From positions 1-64,000 of the forward strand of contig JAQTZL010000009.1 in NCBI GenBank assembly GCA_028687755.1: a stretch of 64,000 bases of DNA. The letters are read 5' to 3'. This DNA comes from Candidatus Nanopelagicales bacterium. Its GTDB lineage: Bacteria; Actinomycetota; Actinomycetes; S36-B12. Shown piece after piece: positions 16,663-26,284 of the stretch. Each line of letters starts with the position of its first letter. Position 1 is the first letter of the stretch. The notes beneath the pieces are model-generated. The model did not search any database and was not told the DNA's origin. It saw nothing but the letters and a program-made list of their open reading frames with translations. Position numbers and translations under genes: made by a program.

Positions 16663-17568
16663 TTAAACAGGGACGTGAATGATTGGCTGGCTCTGTGATT
16701 CCACAGCCGTGTCTGTTGCTGGATCTTTTTCAGAGTTCATCTGATACGTGATGACGGTGCGGGTGTCTGCAATAGAAATCAAGTACTTCTGAGGGAGTCC
16801 TGACAGGTTGGCGGTGCTGTCGACCACCACTGTAACGACCTTCTTTTCGGCATCGACCGACATGAGGCGAACCTCAGCTTCTTCGTCCGCGGCAGCCAGT
16901 GCGTCCAAGATGACGTTGAGCTCGCCGTAGAGACGATCGATCGTACGGATTTGTGATTGAGTTAACACAGTTTGCTCGCTTTCAGGAACGGGGGCTGGGA
17001 GATGGTGAACCATCTTTGGAAACACATGGAACCATGCCTGTGGGTCGTCAGGAAAAAGGTAGTCTGTGGATACCCTGAACTTGCCTCTCACGGCGTCTTT
17101 AGGAAGCAAAACGGTTTGGATATGGCGCAGGATACCGTGCGGATCGGTATCAATGTTGTCGGGACCAGCGTAGGTCATGACTTCGCAATTAAGAACATTG
17201 CCGGGACACATATGTTCCTCGTAATAGTGCCTGTCATTGCTCTGCGCTTTATCTGATACAGCGTCTTCATCCGGACTGTTCACATGTACGGTAGAGCTGC
17301 TTTGTTGAACAAGAAACACGGACCGTCCATTTGTCTTGTCCAACTTCAGAAGCGTCAGAACTTTCACCTGACGATAGTTAAACGACTTCACCTCAGGTCC
17401 ACTCTCGGTCATCCAGACTTCGTGGCCGTGACCACAACTCTGACAATACCAAGGGCCGGCTATTGTCATCGGTTTAAGATGACCAAAGGTGCCAACCGGT
17501 GAACCACACTGAATGCAAGCAATTTTGGGTTCGTTGACGACTGTGGCTTTGACGTATTCATTCGACAT
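16663..17568 (-). CDS. Zinc-ribbon protein of unknown function
   Basis: A 301-residue protein with an N-terminal zinc ribbon formed by C18, C21, C42 and C45 (CIQC and CQSC). The rest is a mixed alpha/beta region without a motif that I know; the C-terminal 40 residues are polar and probably disordered. GAAGGAATTTCATC precedes the ATG. It is downstream of the SF2 helicase gene with a 120-base gap that shows no reading frame of its own. Binding to nucleic acid through the ribbon is possible but unproven. Confidence 0.73.
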   Translation of the reverse strand: MSNEYVKATVVNEPKIACIQCGSPVGTFGHLKPMTIAGPWYCQSCGHGHEVWMTESGPEVKSFNYRQVKVLTLLKLDKTNGRSVFLVQQSSSTVHVNSPDEDAVSDKAQSNDRHYYEEHMCPGNVLNCEVMTYAGPDNIDTDPHGILRHIQTVLLPKDAVRGKFRVSTDYLFPDDPQAWFHVFPKMVHHLPAPVPESEQTVLTQSQIRTIDRLYGELNVILDALAAADEEAEVRLMSVDAEKKVVTVVVDSTANLSGLPQKYLISIADTRTVITYQMNSEKDPATDTAVESQSQPIIHVPV

Positions 17569-17688
17569 GATGAAATTCCTTCTTGACGGGTTTGGGAAAA
17601 TTCAAAGGAGAAACTCAGAGGTAGAGGGTCTGTGGAACAAGAGCTCCGGGTACCGGACAACGCCCGAAGCAGTTGCTCAGCTACATTG

Positions 17689-19203
17689 TCAGGCAAGCCT
17701 GGCGCGCTGGATGGATTGCGTTGCAACTCTGTCACGGAACAGTTCCTTTCGCTTGTAGTGGTAGGTTTTTTGTTTGTTGATGTTCTCGGCAAACAGATAG
17801 CAGAATCGGACGTCTTTGTTTTTCAGTTCACGCAAACGTCCCAGCGACTGCACGTTGGCAACAGTCGATGAGACCGAGACTGTCTGTATCACGACTCGGA
17901 GATCAGGGATGTCGACCGCAGTGCCAGCGGAGATGATGGTGCTGACAGATACGTCGGCTGTGAGCAGGTTGTCAAACGGGTCTTCTTCGCAGTAGCGCTT
18001 GACGCTGTACTCAGGGAACTTCTCTGTCAGGTACTTGGTCAACAGACTTGCCATCTTAACCGTACCGACAAAGATCAGGCACTTGTCTCCAGCTTCGTAT
18101 TTCTGAACAAAGAAGTCCAGGAACACCCCTTCTATCAGCCGCAGGTAGAAGTGCTTGATGTTGGTTACAGCCATGACGCTCTGCTCGAACGCCGTATGCG
18201 AATACGACGAACTGCCTCTGTGACTCGTCTTGATACTTCTCAGCGCTTGTGGCGGCATCGAATATGTCAAGGCGTAAACATCGGCATACCTGTTCAGCTC
18301 ACCTGGATCGTACACCCAGTTCTTGGGGTAGACCACATCGTGTACCCTCTTCACCACAGGGTCGTCTGTCAGAAGTGTGGCTGATAGCCCTATCTGAAAG
18401 TTCACGTTGCTGTGCAGCAGTATGCGGAAGACCGAGTGGAAGTGCTGATGGGTCTCGTCCACCAACAGCGTGTTGATACCCAAGATAGGGAACAACTCGA
18501 TAGGTGTTATGCCGTACCTCAGGACACAGGCCTCTGGGTTAGCCTCATAGCGCTTGATAAAGTCCTGTAGGGTGGTGATGGAGAAGACCAGGTACCTGGC
18601 CTCCAGTTCACCGGACAGAGCCAGATTAACAGCGCTGCGTATCGAGTCACCCCCCTGGATAAGGAAGATGTCTTTGCCGTTGGTGGTGTGGACGCCCTTG
18701 ATGTCGTTGATCCACTTCTCGCCATACGCCAAAAGCACCATGACAGCAAAGCGTTTCTTCAACTGAGCCAGCGAGTACAGGCTAACAAAGGTTTTGCCGC
18801 CACCTGTTTGCAGGGCAACCATCTTCGACATTCGAGGATCTGTGGTCAAGAACTCTATGATAGGTACCTGGACAGGCTTAGGTACCCAGCCATCTCTGAC
18901 ACGGTAGTCTTCGTCAGCTGATCTGTACGCCCGTTTGTCCTCTCTGGTCATCTGTGGAAAAGGGAACGTCCTCTGGTGACCGTAATGAAGCAGATGTTTG
19001 AACTGATTCACATGGAGAAAGAACGTTCCTGTGTTTTCGATCCGGCTGTAGAACTTGCGATCCGCAGGTGTGGTGGCTTCTGAGCCGGTCGATATAGCCC
19101 TTGACGTATAGAACTGCGCGATGAAGTGCTCAATGAAGTTGATCACATTCTGCACGTTGGTATCTATACGGACGGACAGGTTATACAGGGTTACGTGGAA
19201 CAA
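17689..19203 (-). CDS. SF2 DNA helicase (UvsW-like)
   Basis: A 504-residue helicase with the SF2 motifs in order: motif I LQTGGGKT (131-138), motif II VDETHQ (DETH box), motif III GLSATL, and motif VI QSLGRLR near the C-terminus. The single-domain arrangement with an N-terminal extension of about 105 residues resembles phage T4 UvsW, which remodels recombination and stalled-fork intermediates. The start is a TTG at 19203, chosen because AAGGAG lies seven bases before it and no in-frame ATG is close. It follows a 155-residue gene with a 72-base gap. Confidence 0.85.
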   Translation of the reverse strand: MFHVTLYNLSVRIDTNVQNVINFIEHFIAQFYTSRAISTGSEATTPADRKFYSRIENTGTFFLHVNQFKHLLHYGHQRTFPFPQMTREDKRAYRSADEDYRVRDGWVPKPVQVPIIEFLTTDPRMSKMVALQTGGGKTFVSLYSLAQLKKRFAVMVLLAYGEKWINDIKGVHTTNGKDIFLIQGGDSIRSAVNLALSGELEARYLVFSITTLQDFIKRYEANPEACVLRYGITPIELFPILGINTLLVDETHQHFHSVFRILLHSNVNFQIGLSATLLTDDPVVKRVHDVVYPKNWVYDPGELNRYADVYALTYSMPPQALRSIKTSHRGSSSYSHTAFEQSVMAVTNIKHFYLRLIEGVFLDFFVQKYEAGDKCLIFVGTVKMASLLTKYLTEKFPEYSVKRYCEEDPFDNLLTADVSVSTIISAGTAVDIPDLRVVIQTVSVSSTVANVQSLGRLRELKNKDVRFCYLFAENINKQKTYHYKRKELFRDRVATQSIQRARLA

Positions 19204-19275
19204 TGCGGACTCCTTGGATTAACTACCGCATTTAACGGTGATAGAATTAACCCATGGCACGCATTGGCCATGGTA

Positions 19276-19743
19276 CTACTTTTGCCGCGTCATTGTCGGC
19301 ACAACCGACTCTGCGACGACCTTTGCTATAGGGCTGTTATTTTTACCCGACCGACTTTCTGTCTGCAAGGACCTGAAGTGCTCGGTCAGCCGAGTGGGAA
19401 TCCAGACAGCCATGGGTTGGTAAGGTTCACCTGGAACGTTTGACCAGTCGGTAATGTCGCTAACCATCACGCGAACGTCATAGCCTGTTTCACGTTTCAG
19501 ATCGAAGGTGACACCTATGTCGCCCAAGCGCGAAGCCACATTGACGCGAACCGGTTTGCCACTGTACTTTCCATAAAGAATATACAGTTTTGTAAATTCG
19601 CGAAAGGCCGTTTGCAAGACAGCTGGCATTCGCATATGTGTCAGAACAAACTTGGCATAAAGTTCTTCCGGTGGGTCAGTGGGACAGACTTCATCGATCC
19701 AGTCGTCGACAAGCATTTCTTCGGGTTTGGTTGGTTGGTTCAT
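19276..19743 (-). CDS. Hypothetical protein
   Basis: A 155-residue acidic-to-basic protein with MNQPTKPEEMLVDDWIDEV at its start and AAGGAGTGTAGCC before the ATG. The centre forms beta strands (VRVNVASRLGDIGVTFDL). No family is recognised. It lies between the paralogue pair and the SF2 helicase in a run of minus-strand genes. Confidence 0.68.
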   Translation of the reverse strand: MNQPTKPEEMLVDDWIDEVCPTDPPEELYAKFVLTHMRMPAVLQTAFREFTKLYILYGKYSGKPVRVNVASRLGDIGVTFDLKRETGYDVRVMVSDITDWSNVPGEPYQPMAVWIPTRLTEHFRSLQTESRSGKNNSPIAKVVAESVVPTMTRQK

Positions 19744-19775
19744 GGCTACACTCCTTAAATATGGAACTGAGATAA

Positions 19776-20384
19776 TTACCGACTCTGAAGCGGTGGGTTA
19801 GATGGCAAGCCGATGTTGTTTCTGTAGATAGCTTTCAAAGCTGGCACACCAAGTTCGGTGATTTGGCGAACAACGTAGTCTGCCGGACCTTCAAGCAAAA
19901 CCCAAGTGTCTGTCATTTGTTTATTCCAAAAACACAGCTTGGCTGTCGGTACTTTGGTTGCCGGAGTACGAGCTGTCAGATACATGACCGCTGTGGGGTC
20001 CTGAGGTAGTCTGCACTCATAGTCACCTCCGTCATATGAAACATCCCAGTTTCTTGTCCACTCTTCCAGTGTTTTAACACAGGCGTCGGGGTTCAGACAC
20101 AATAGCGTTCCAGACTGGATTTCTGAAACGATGGCCGCTTTCAGAAAGATAAGACCGGCTTCATCTGTCAACATTGCTCGACGGTCAAGCTCTGTATTGA
20201 TGACACGCGCCACACGAGACATTAATTCGGGATTGTCAGTTGACCCAGGTCTGATCTTCAGCAACAGATGCAGTACTGTCGAGGACTGGGTCGTGATTGG
20301 CTTTTCCCGATACAAAAGTGTCACACCTCTTGCCTCGTCTTCTGTTTCTGTAAAGATATCAGAAACCTTGTAAATAGGTGTCAT
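19776..20384 (-). CDS. Paralogue pair member, unknown function
   Basis: A 202-residue protein whose ATG overlaps the stop of the gene at 20381 by four bases. It aligns along most of its length with that gene: shared YxxKPI near residue 30, D.PE...RV at about 55, LEEWTRNWDVSYDGGDYEC against LYEWTKDWDVSSHGADFEC, and LGVPA at the end. There is no enzymatic motif. The two are a tandem duplication with about a third identity by eye. Confidence 0.74.
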   Translation of the reverse strand: MTPIYKVSDIFTETEDEARGVTLLYREKPITTQSSTVLHLLLKIRPGSTDNPELMSRVARVINTELDRRAMLTDEAGLIFLKAAIVSEIQSGTLLCLNPDACVKTLEEWTRNWDVSYDGGDYECRLPQDPTAVMYLTARTPATKVPTAKLCFWNKQMTDTWVLLEGPADYVVRQITELGVPALKAIYRNNIGLPSNPPLQSR

Positions 20385-20992
20385 GTTCCTTCTCCTAGTA
20401 CGAAAGTCGGTATGGCTGCAGCGCTTATTCGCGCTATGTTGATGATCGTGGGCACCCCGAGTTCAGCGATCATTCTGATCACGGAATCAGCCGACCCATT
20501 GGCCAAATTGGTGTAGTCTCCTCCTTGTCCTCTGAACTCCAGCAGAGTTGCCGTCGGAAATGTATCAGGGAAAATTCCAGCTGTCAGATACAGAACAACT
20601 TGGGGGTTATTTGGGTCCCGACACTCAAAGTCTGCGCCATGGGACGAAACATCCCAGTCTTTGGTCCATTCATAGAGCACTTTCATGTAGGCCTTGGTCA
20701 TATGGGCGGGGACTTGATCTGTCAGAAGTGCATACGCAACGGCGGCTTTGATAAGAATAAAGGACGTCTCATCTTTAGCCAATGCGCGTTGACTGAGTTC
20801 TTCGGCAATAGCGTCTTGGACAAGCCGCGTGAATTCTGGGTCGTCCGTGGCAGCGGGTTTGATGCTCTGAAAAATCTTCAGCACCTCGGTAGGGTAACTG
20901 TCGATAGGTTTTCCCTGATAGATAACGGATGTTTTTCCGTTCTCAACTGTCTTTTCGACAAAGGCGTTACCTGGTTTGTGAGTATGTGTCAC
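20381..20992 (-). CDS. Paralogue pair member, unknown function
   Basis: A 203-residue protein beginning at a GTG (20992) with GGAG ten bases upstream. It is the closest relative of the gene at 19776. The shared core around EWT.[DN]WDVS..G.[DY][FY]EC.[DL]P followed by [VA][VM]YLTA suggests a conserved fold, perhaps a beta-rich binding domain. The terminator of the RNA polymerase operon lies upstream at 21019. Confidence 0.74.
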   Translation of the reverse strand: MTHTHKPGNAFVEKTVENGKTSVIYQGKPIDSYPTEVLKIFQSIKPAATDDPEFTRLVQDAIAEELSQRALAKDETSFILIKAAVAYALLTDQVPAHMTKAYMKVLYEWTKDWDVSSHGADFECRDPNNPQVVLYLTAGIFPDTFPTATLLEFRGQGGDYTNLANGSADSVIRMIAELGVPTIINIARISAAAIPTFVLGEGT

Positions 20993-21018
20993 GCTAAGCT
21001 CCGTTGATAAAAAGATAA

Positions 21019-21047
21019 GACAGGATAGGCGTAAAGCCTATCCTGTC
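21019..21047. terminator. Terminator of the RNA polymerase operon
   Basis: A 12-bp perfect stem GACAGGATAGGC and complement with a GTAAA loop, four bases past the stop of the beta'-like gene. Confidence 0.85.
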
Positions 21048-21050
21048 GGT

Positions 21051-23000
21051 TTAGTTCATGAAGGCTGCCTGTGGCGTGATGAACACGTTCATCGGGTGCT
21101 CTTGTCTGTCAAGCCTCCGACTGAATGTCACCTCAGGGTGCTTGAAGATGGCCTCCAACTGTTTCTCATAGATAGCCAGACCACCGAAGTCTCGGTGACG
21201 GAACAACTCCAACTTACCGGCACAACTGGGGGTGGGGGAGTTACGCCCCAGTCGGTAGTTGCCGGCACTGGCGTTGTATGTGGTCGTGGCATAGATGAGC
21301 ACTTCCAGCACACTCATGTTGCACTTGAAGCGATCAGCCACCACCTGCATCAGCATACCCAGCTTCTGATCGGGGTCAGTGATCTTGGCTTTGTTGGTTT
21401 CAACGATTGACGTGATGCTGTTCACCAGCGTCAGCACGTTGGCTTCCTTCAAGGGGTTGGAGAACACCGGCTCTTTCGGATTGAAGTCGTCCAGAGGGAT
21501 CACAAAGTTGCCTCGGTGATCAGACTCCATGGTGCACGTTTTGATGTGCATCAGCAGAGCCTGAGTCAAGATACAGTTGCGATCTTTGTAAGAGATGTTC
21601 AGCTTCTCCTGAGTCGGGGTCTTGGGCTTCATGTCACGGATGGTGACAGAGTCCAGTTCACCGATCTTGGCCAGACCGATGTTGGTGTGTTGCATGTTAA
21701 GCGCGTCCACTAACCGCCCCACAGAGGCGTTAGGTAACACCAGCTGCAACCCTTTCAGATTCAGTCCTTTCTTGAAGTAGAGGAACCCGTTCTCGTCTGG
21801 CCTGAAGTAGTTCTGAGCCGCAAGTTCCAACATGATAGCTGACTTCCTGACCGACTGTGTGATGTGCTTGGTCCCCAGGATACCCTGAGAGATTTTTTCC
21901 ATCACGTAAGCCGAGAAGGTGTACCCCAGGTTGCTGCTTGGCTCAAAGTTCTGCGAGAGTTCTCCAAGGCAAGTGGTGCAGATTCTGCTGTCGTCCGGAT
22001 GCTTGCAGTGTAGCGAGGACCGAAGCTTGATCAGCTTGTTGTAGAGATAGCTTTCATCTCCTTCGATGCACTGAAGCTGGTTGGTTTCTTCGTTCAGGAA
22101 GTACTTGCCTCTGAGGTTATCGATGTTACTCGGGGTAACCTCAGCTGCCGTGTACTCCTGACTTCCACAGTCACCCTGCCAGATCTTGTCCACCACAGCC
22201 GCCAGCACCTGGAATCGACGTGACGTGTATTGTGATGTGGCAATCTGTGTCCCGTTGGCGTTCAGGGATTTGGCCGCTGTGTTAGACTCGGCGATCAGCT
22301 CGTACAAAGTCCCCATGCCTCGAATGAACCCATTTTTGATAGGTGTCGAATACACGGTCCGCGACAGATCTGTCACAAAACCGCGAGGGCCGATCGTCTG
22401 ATTGGACTGATTGTCGTTGGCAGCTTTAGAGCGGTAAGCGGCAACAAACCGGTTAGCGTCTTTGGTGTTGACAACATAAGTCTTGATGTCACGGTAGGCT
22501 TGATCCATACCTTCTGGTGTGGGTCTGAGGTTTTCGTGAATCTTGACAATGTCTGGATGCGTCACTGTGCCGATCAGGTCTTTGCCAGAGATTGTCGTCA
22601 TCCAAGGACAGACACCCAGAAGGATCTCATTTTGGATGAAGTCCACGATCTCGTAGACCATTTTCAACAAGGGTGCCTTCTGGTTGTAGGTCTTGAGATG
22701 GTTTTCTCGGCAGATGTGCTTAAAAATACCGTCTAAGAACTGGATGTGGACTTCGCCATTGAACCCGGTGGACGGGATGTAGGTTCTGATGTCGCAGGCT
22801 CTGCTGAGCGTTGCCGGGACCACATGCAGCAGCTCCCAGCAGTACCGAGAAAGGATGACCGCCTGTTTGTTCATCTCGGACACGTGGCCGTCCTCGAAGA
22901 CCACGTTGAAACGCTTACCTTGGATACCCCAGATTTGCTGTCTGGCGGGTGCGATGGTTTGCAAGATGTCTCTTGCTGACACCGTCGTGGACTGACTCAT
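21051..23000 (-). CDS. Phage RNA polymerase, beta'-like C-terminal subunit
   Basis: A 649-residue protein. A cysteine cluster CKHPDDSRICTTCLGEL (about 330-346) precedes NLGYTFSAYVMEKIS.G and GTKHITQSVRKS, the same order as the C-terminal zinc site and the trigger-loop start ([21 protein letters not shown]) of cellular beta'. It is therefore the C-terminal part of a split beta' subunit, as in the phiKZ-type multisubunit polymerases. The catalytic NADFDGD segment belongs to a separate N-terminal subunit not in this window. The ATG follows AAGGAGAAACA and overlaps the beta-like gene by ATGA, so the two are made together. It probably belongs to the non-virion polymerase that transcribes later genes. 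Confidence 0.85.
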   Translation of the reverse strand: MSQSTTVSARDILQTIAPARQQIWGIQGKRFNVVFEDGHVSEMNKQAVILSRYCWELLHVVPATLSRACDIRTYIPSTGFNGEVHIQFLDGIFKHICRENHLKTYNQKAPLLKMVYEIVDFIQNEILLGVCPWMTTISGKDLIGTVTHPDIVKIHENLRPTPEGMDQAYRDIKTYVVNTKDANRFVAAYRSKAANDNQSNQTIGPRGFVTDLSRTVYSTPIKNGFIRGMGTLYELIAESNTAAKSLNANGTQIATSQYTSRRFQVLAAVVDKIWQGDCGSQEYTAAEVTPSNIDNLRGKYFLNEETNQLQCIEGDESYLYNKLIKLRSSLHCKHPDDSRICTTCLGELSQNFEPSSNLGYTFSAYVMEKISQGILGTKHITQSVRKSAIMLELAAQNYFRPDENGFLYFKKGLNLKGLQLVLPNASVGRLVDALNMQHTNIGLAKIGELDSVTIRDMKPKTPTQEKLNISYKDRNCILTQALLMHIKTCTMESDHRGNFVIPLDDFNPKEPVFSNPLKEANVLTLVNSITSIVETNKAKITDPDQKLGMLMQVVADRFKCNMSVLEVLIYATTTYNASAGNYRLGRNSPTPSCAGKLELFRHRDFGGLAIYEKQLEAIFKHPEVTFSRRLDRQEHPMNVFITPQAAFMN

Positions 23001-25075
23001 TGTTTCTCCTTGTAATAAACGAAGTCGATACCGGCTGCGGTCATGATGTGCTTAAGCACCTGCACGGACTTGCCTTGTCCGTAAGGGATACTCTCGCGAT
23101 CCACCACGTAGTTTTGATCAAAGGTCTTGTCACCCTGAAGGGCGTTCAGGTAGATAGCCTTGTGTGAGATGGGGTTCAAGGCCACGTCCATGATTTCGGC
23201 GATAGCCTGCTGTCCCATGTACGACATGATGATCCGTGAACCTGTCTCGTCGGTGAATCGGCCGGGTGTCTGCGAGTGCGGATACCGGGCTTTGTCGACT
23301 GGCGCACCCTTCACAGGGAAGCCGAAGTTGTTGACACGACTGCTGCTGACAGCAGAGAAGGTGTTGGCCACTTTCTCCATCCAGATGAAGTACATGACAC
23401 CGATGCGGATGATGTCCACGGTGGTTTCGCGGTTACCCAGAGGTGACACATAGGTCACCGGACCCTCATGTGGCGCGTAAGGCGAGTTCTCCAGATCAGT
23501 CAGGACATCGACCACGCCCCGCTCGTTATCTGGAGGGTAGTAGATTGGTAGGATCTTTTCCACCACTCGCTTCAAGAAAGCCGCGAACTCATCGTCAGTC
23601 AGACTGTCGATATACCCCACACCGTCTGAATTGAACAATGCATAGAAGTCACGAATGAACTGTCTTGCATAGCCATATCCCTCGTGGGGCATGACTTGCA
23701 AGAAGTTAGCTCCGTACCGCTGTGTCAGTGTGTTGATCAACCGAACGCGGTTATCCCGACTGGCTGCACCAATGTCCAGCTCGTATGCACGACCTGGATT
23801 CATCCGAGAGATGGTGCTGGTGCTGTCTGTGATGATGTCGGCACGGTTACCTAGCTGATCCACCGGCATGTGGTCATCGGGCAAGATCGCACAGATCACA
23901 GACTTGGAGGCATGTCCGTCGCTCAGCTTGTGGCCGTAGTTCGGAACCACCAGACTGCGTGTGATCACCTCGACTCGATACTGATCGATAGGTATCTTCC
24001 GGTACGACATGCGGTTGCGTCCATTCTCGGCCATGTTGACCTTGATGTAGCAGTCTGACATGAACCGATGCAGTCTCGGTGTCTGACGTATCTTGGCGCC
24101 TGCTCCGTAGAGCGTTTTCTTTTCAGCCAGGATCTGCTCGTACGTGCGGATCACTTGCTTGTAGTAACCCACCAACAAGTTGGCGTACTCGTCAAGCTGT
24201 TCCGTCATCTGAGACGCAAACTCCGGCTTAGGGTTGTTACCCCGAATCACCGTGATGTCCACCACCTCAGAGTGTGTGTTGACGTATGTCATCTGGTCAA
24301 AGGTGGGGTCAGCGTCCCGCAAGTTAGCGGTTGACAGATCCACCGGAGAGAACCAATCATTGCGCTCACGCACGGCACATAGCAACCCGTCTGGACGAGT
24401 CTTCTCACCGATGTCCGGCAGAAACTTGAACGTCTTGTCATCGCCGTACAAGTTCAGCGGTATGGTGGACTTGTTGATGTAGATCACGCGTTTGAGGTAA
24501 CTCTCAGACACCGAACGCTTGGCAAAGCTTTCTGAAACCACCACACCGTCGTCTGCCACGGACGGGTGCGACATGAAGGCCACGTTGGCGGACACGCCAT
24601 ACATGTAGTCACCCTCTTCGCCATAGCTGTTGGTCTGGCAGAGGATATCGCCTTTCATCAGTGGCGTGTTGTACCCCAGTTCCCTGGCCAGATCTGTTTG
24701 TTTCAGACGGTAGCCGAAGAAGTTGTGGTTGGCTTTGTACACGGGTGTGTCGATGAAGTCGATAAAGATCTCACCTTCTTCCATGTACTCCACAAACACC
24801 AGTCCGCCTGGTGATTCAAAGCCACGACCTTGATACCGAGGCAACACAGCTTTGACGATACAGTCGCGATCTGCGCGCACATCGTCAATGGTCTTCCCAA
24901 ACTCGTACTCGATGCCCGTCTTGATGATGCGCTCATCGGGATACAGCAGCGCATGGCGCCCAGCAAAGTGACTGGAGTGCATGCATCCGCGCGGTGACGA
25001 CGTGTTACCCGCGAATGAGTTATCGGCTGCGGTGGACAGAAACTCGTGGCGCAGTTCTGTTCGCTTATTATCCAT
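22997..25075 (-). CDS. Phage RNA polymerase, beta-like C-terminal subunit
   Basis: A 692-residue protein. GHKLSDGHASKSVICAILPD (about 377-396) is the double-psi beta-barrel lysine motif of beta (GDKxxGRHGNKGV), followed by DMP.D.L.N and SRMNPGR. Near the C-terminus NNFGFPVKGAPVDKARYP and TPGRFTDETGSR match the beta clamp region. The N-terminus starts at the position of the DDPNRxxMGSNMQ segment, so the missing N-terminal half must be a second gene; this is the split used by phiKZ gp71-73. The ATG at 25075 follows GAAGGAAATGACAC and is 52 bases from a candidate promoter. Confidence 0.88.
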   Translation of the reverse strand: MDNKRTELRHEFLSTAADNSFAGNTSSPRGCMHSSHFAGRHALLYPDERIIKTGIEYEFGKTIDDVRADRDCIVKAVLPRYQGRGFESPGGLVFVEYMEEGEIFIDFIDTPVYKANHNFFGYRLKQTDLARELGYNTPLMKGDILCQTNSYGEEGDYMYGVSANVAFMSHPSVADDGVVVSESFAKRSVSESYLKRVIYINKSTIPLNLYGDDKTFKFLPDIGEKTRPDGLLCAVRERNDWFSPVDLSTANLRDADPTFDQMTYVNTHSEVVDITVIRGNNPKPEFASQMTEQLDEYANLLVGYYKQVIRTYEQILAEKKTLYGAGAKIRQTPRLHRFMSDCYIKVNMAENGRNRMSYRKIPIDQYRVEVITRSLVVPNYGHKLSDGHASKSVICAILPDDHMPVDQLGNRADIITDSTSTISRMNPGRAYELDIGAASRDNRVRLINTLTQRYGANFLQVMPHEGYGYARQFIRDFYALFNSDGVGYIDSLTDDEFAAFLKRVVEKILPIYYPPDNERGVVDVLTDLENSPYAPHEGPVTYVSPLGNRETTVDIIRIGVMYFIWMEKVANTFSAVSSSRVNNFGFPVKGAPVDKARYPHSQTPGRFTDETGSRIIMSYMGQQAIAEIMDVALNPISHKAIYLNALQGDKTFDQNYVVDRESIPYGQGKSVQVLKHIMTAAGIDFVYYKEKQ

Positions 25076-25126
25076 GTGTCATTTCCTTCGGTTGATGAAA
25101 AGAATAGCCAGTATAAACCGGCTGCG

Positions 25127-25141
25127 CAGTGATTATATATG
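25127..25141 (-). promoter_or_regulatory. Candidate promoter of the RNA polymerase operon (CATATATA-ATC-ACTG)
   Basis: The minus strand reads CATATATAATCACTG, matching the shared 15-bp motif, 52 bases upstream of the beta-like gene start. It suggests the second polymerase is made in the same class as the accessory genes. Confidence 0.65.
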
Positions 25142-25165
25142 TGCCTGACCCTGAGTCAGATGACC

Positions 25166-25684
25166 TTACCAGATCGGGTTCCTGGAACGATAGGGATACC
25201 AGCTAACCACCGATGAGACAATGTGGTACTTGCGTTTTTCAGCGTCTAAAAGACCCAGTATCTTTCTTCGCAGAAAAGTGCGATCTGACCGAAGCAGATC
25301 AAACGGCGAACAGTTTAGGTTGAGTCTGTGGTAACTCACCGGCGGAGTCTTCAGATCTACAGAACACAGCCCTACCACCAGCACCCATCTGTACCTGTTG
25401 TGATCAGCCGAGTGGCTGACTATCTCCTCCACGTAAGCAAAACCTTTCAGGTCTTCTCTTGTGGTCGAAGAAGGCGTTTTGAAGAAGGTGTATCTGTCTC
25501 TGACAGCGGGATGGGCGTAAGCGTAGACCACCGCTCCTGTGGTAAGGTTTCTTTGAACGATGCGTATCAGCTCTCCGTCAAAAGCGTACCAGTTACGCTG
25601 TGACCAGGCACCTGTATCAGAAGGGACAGATCCCTTCCGGAATCTCAGTTTGACCCACTGGGTCAGTCTTTGAAGTAAACCCAT
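25166..25684 (-). CDS. Hypothetical basic protein
   Basis: A 172-residue protein starting MGLLQRLTQWVKLRFRKGS, whose first 16 residues form a basic amphipathic helix. The rest is beta-rich with many aromatic residues; no motif recognised. It overlaps the end of the deaminase gene by 22 bases, so it is probably co-translated with it. Stop at 25166 is followed by the promoter at 25127. Confidence 0.7.
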   Translation of the reverse strand: MGLLQRLTQWVKLRFRKGSVPSDTGAWSQRNWYAFDGELIRIVQRNLTTGAVVYAYAHPAVRDRYTFFKTPSSTTREDLKGFAYVEEIVSHSADHNRYRWVLVVGLCSVDLKTPPVSYHRLNLNCSPFDLLRSDRTFLRRKILGLLDAEKRKYHIVSSVVSWYPYRSRNPIW

Positions 25685-26202
25685 TCTCGTCCACCCTCCG
25701 TCCAGTCGTTTTTTGAGTTGCCTGCGTCTACGTGCTCATCGCTGTACACGATACGCTTAGCGGTTGTTTTAAGCAGCACCTGAATGCAGTTGCTACAAGG
25801 GGTGGCTGTGGTGTAAACCGTATGTATGGGTGCGGCGCCAGGACCTAACTGTCGGTAGCGTTTCTCCGCGTTCACCTCAGCGTGTGTCGCCTGACAAGAT
25901 GGCATTTTGTGCCCTATGTATGTACCTACTCCGTCGCACGGAGAGTCGATGCAGTTGGTCACGCCTGGTTCGCGTCCGTTGTATCCCGTAGACAAAAGTT
26001 GCTGGTCTTCAGAAACAAAAACCACCCCCACCTTGCGTCTTGCACAAGCTCCTCGCAGAGAAACTGCGTATGCAATGAAACTCCAATAGGCATCCCAGTC
26101 AGGACGAGATGTTTCAAACCAGCGACGGTTTTCTCGAAGCTCTCGTCTGGCAGCGGTCATGAGGTGTATAAGTTCAGTTCGGGACAATTGTGTCAGGTCC
26201 AT
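25663..26202 (-). CDS. dCMP deaminase-like protein
   Basis: A 179-residue protein with ATG at 26202 after GGAGATATC. The cytidine/deoxycytidylate deaminase zinc site is intact: H107-A-E109 in THAEVNA and PCSNC with C136 and C139. Residues 68-110 carry the LSTGYNGR and extra Cys/His insertion (NCIDSPCDG...SCQATHAE) typical of dCMP deaminases. It would convert dCMP to dUMP for dTMP synthesis, consistent with a thymidylate kinase-like gene at 13859. An extra N-terminal helix of about 35 residues precedes the domain. Confidence 0.9.
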   Translation of the reverse strand: MDLTQLSRTELIHLMTAARRELRENRRWFETSRPDWDAYWSFIAYAVSLRGACARRKVGVVFVSEDQQLLSTGYNGREPGVTNCIDSPCDGVGTYIGHKMPSCQATHAEVNAEKRYRQLGPGAAPIHTVYTTATPCSNCIQVLLKTTAKRIVYSDEHVDAGNSKNDWTEGGREWVYFKD

Positions 26203-26246
26203 GATATCTCCATGTTTCTCAGAATGACTTAACGACAGTAAAAAGA

Positions 26247-26272
26247 CCACACGACACTCAGGTGTCGTGTGG
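26247..26272. terminator. Intrinsic terminator
   Basis: An 11-bp perfect stem CCACACGACAC and complement with a 4-base loop, just past the stop of the gene at 26285. Confidence 0.8.
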
Positions 26273-26284
26273 CTTGTTGGTGGC

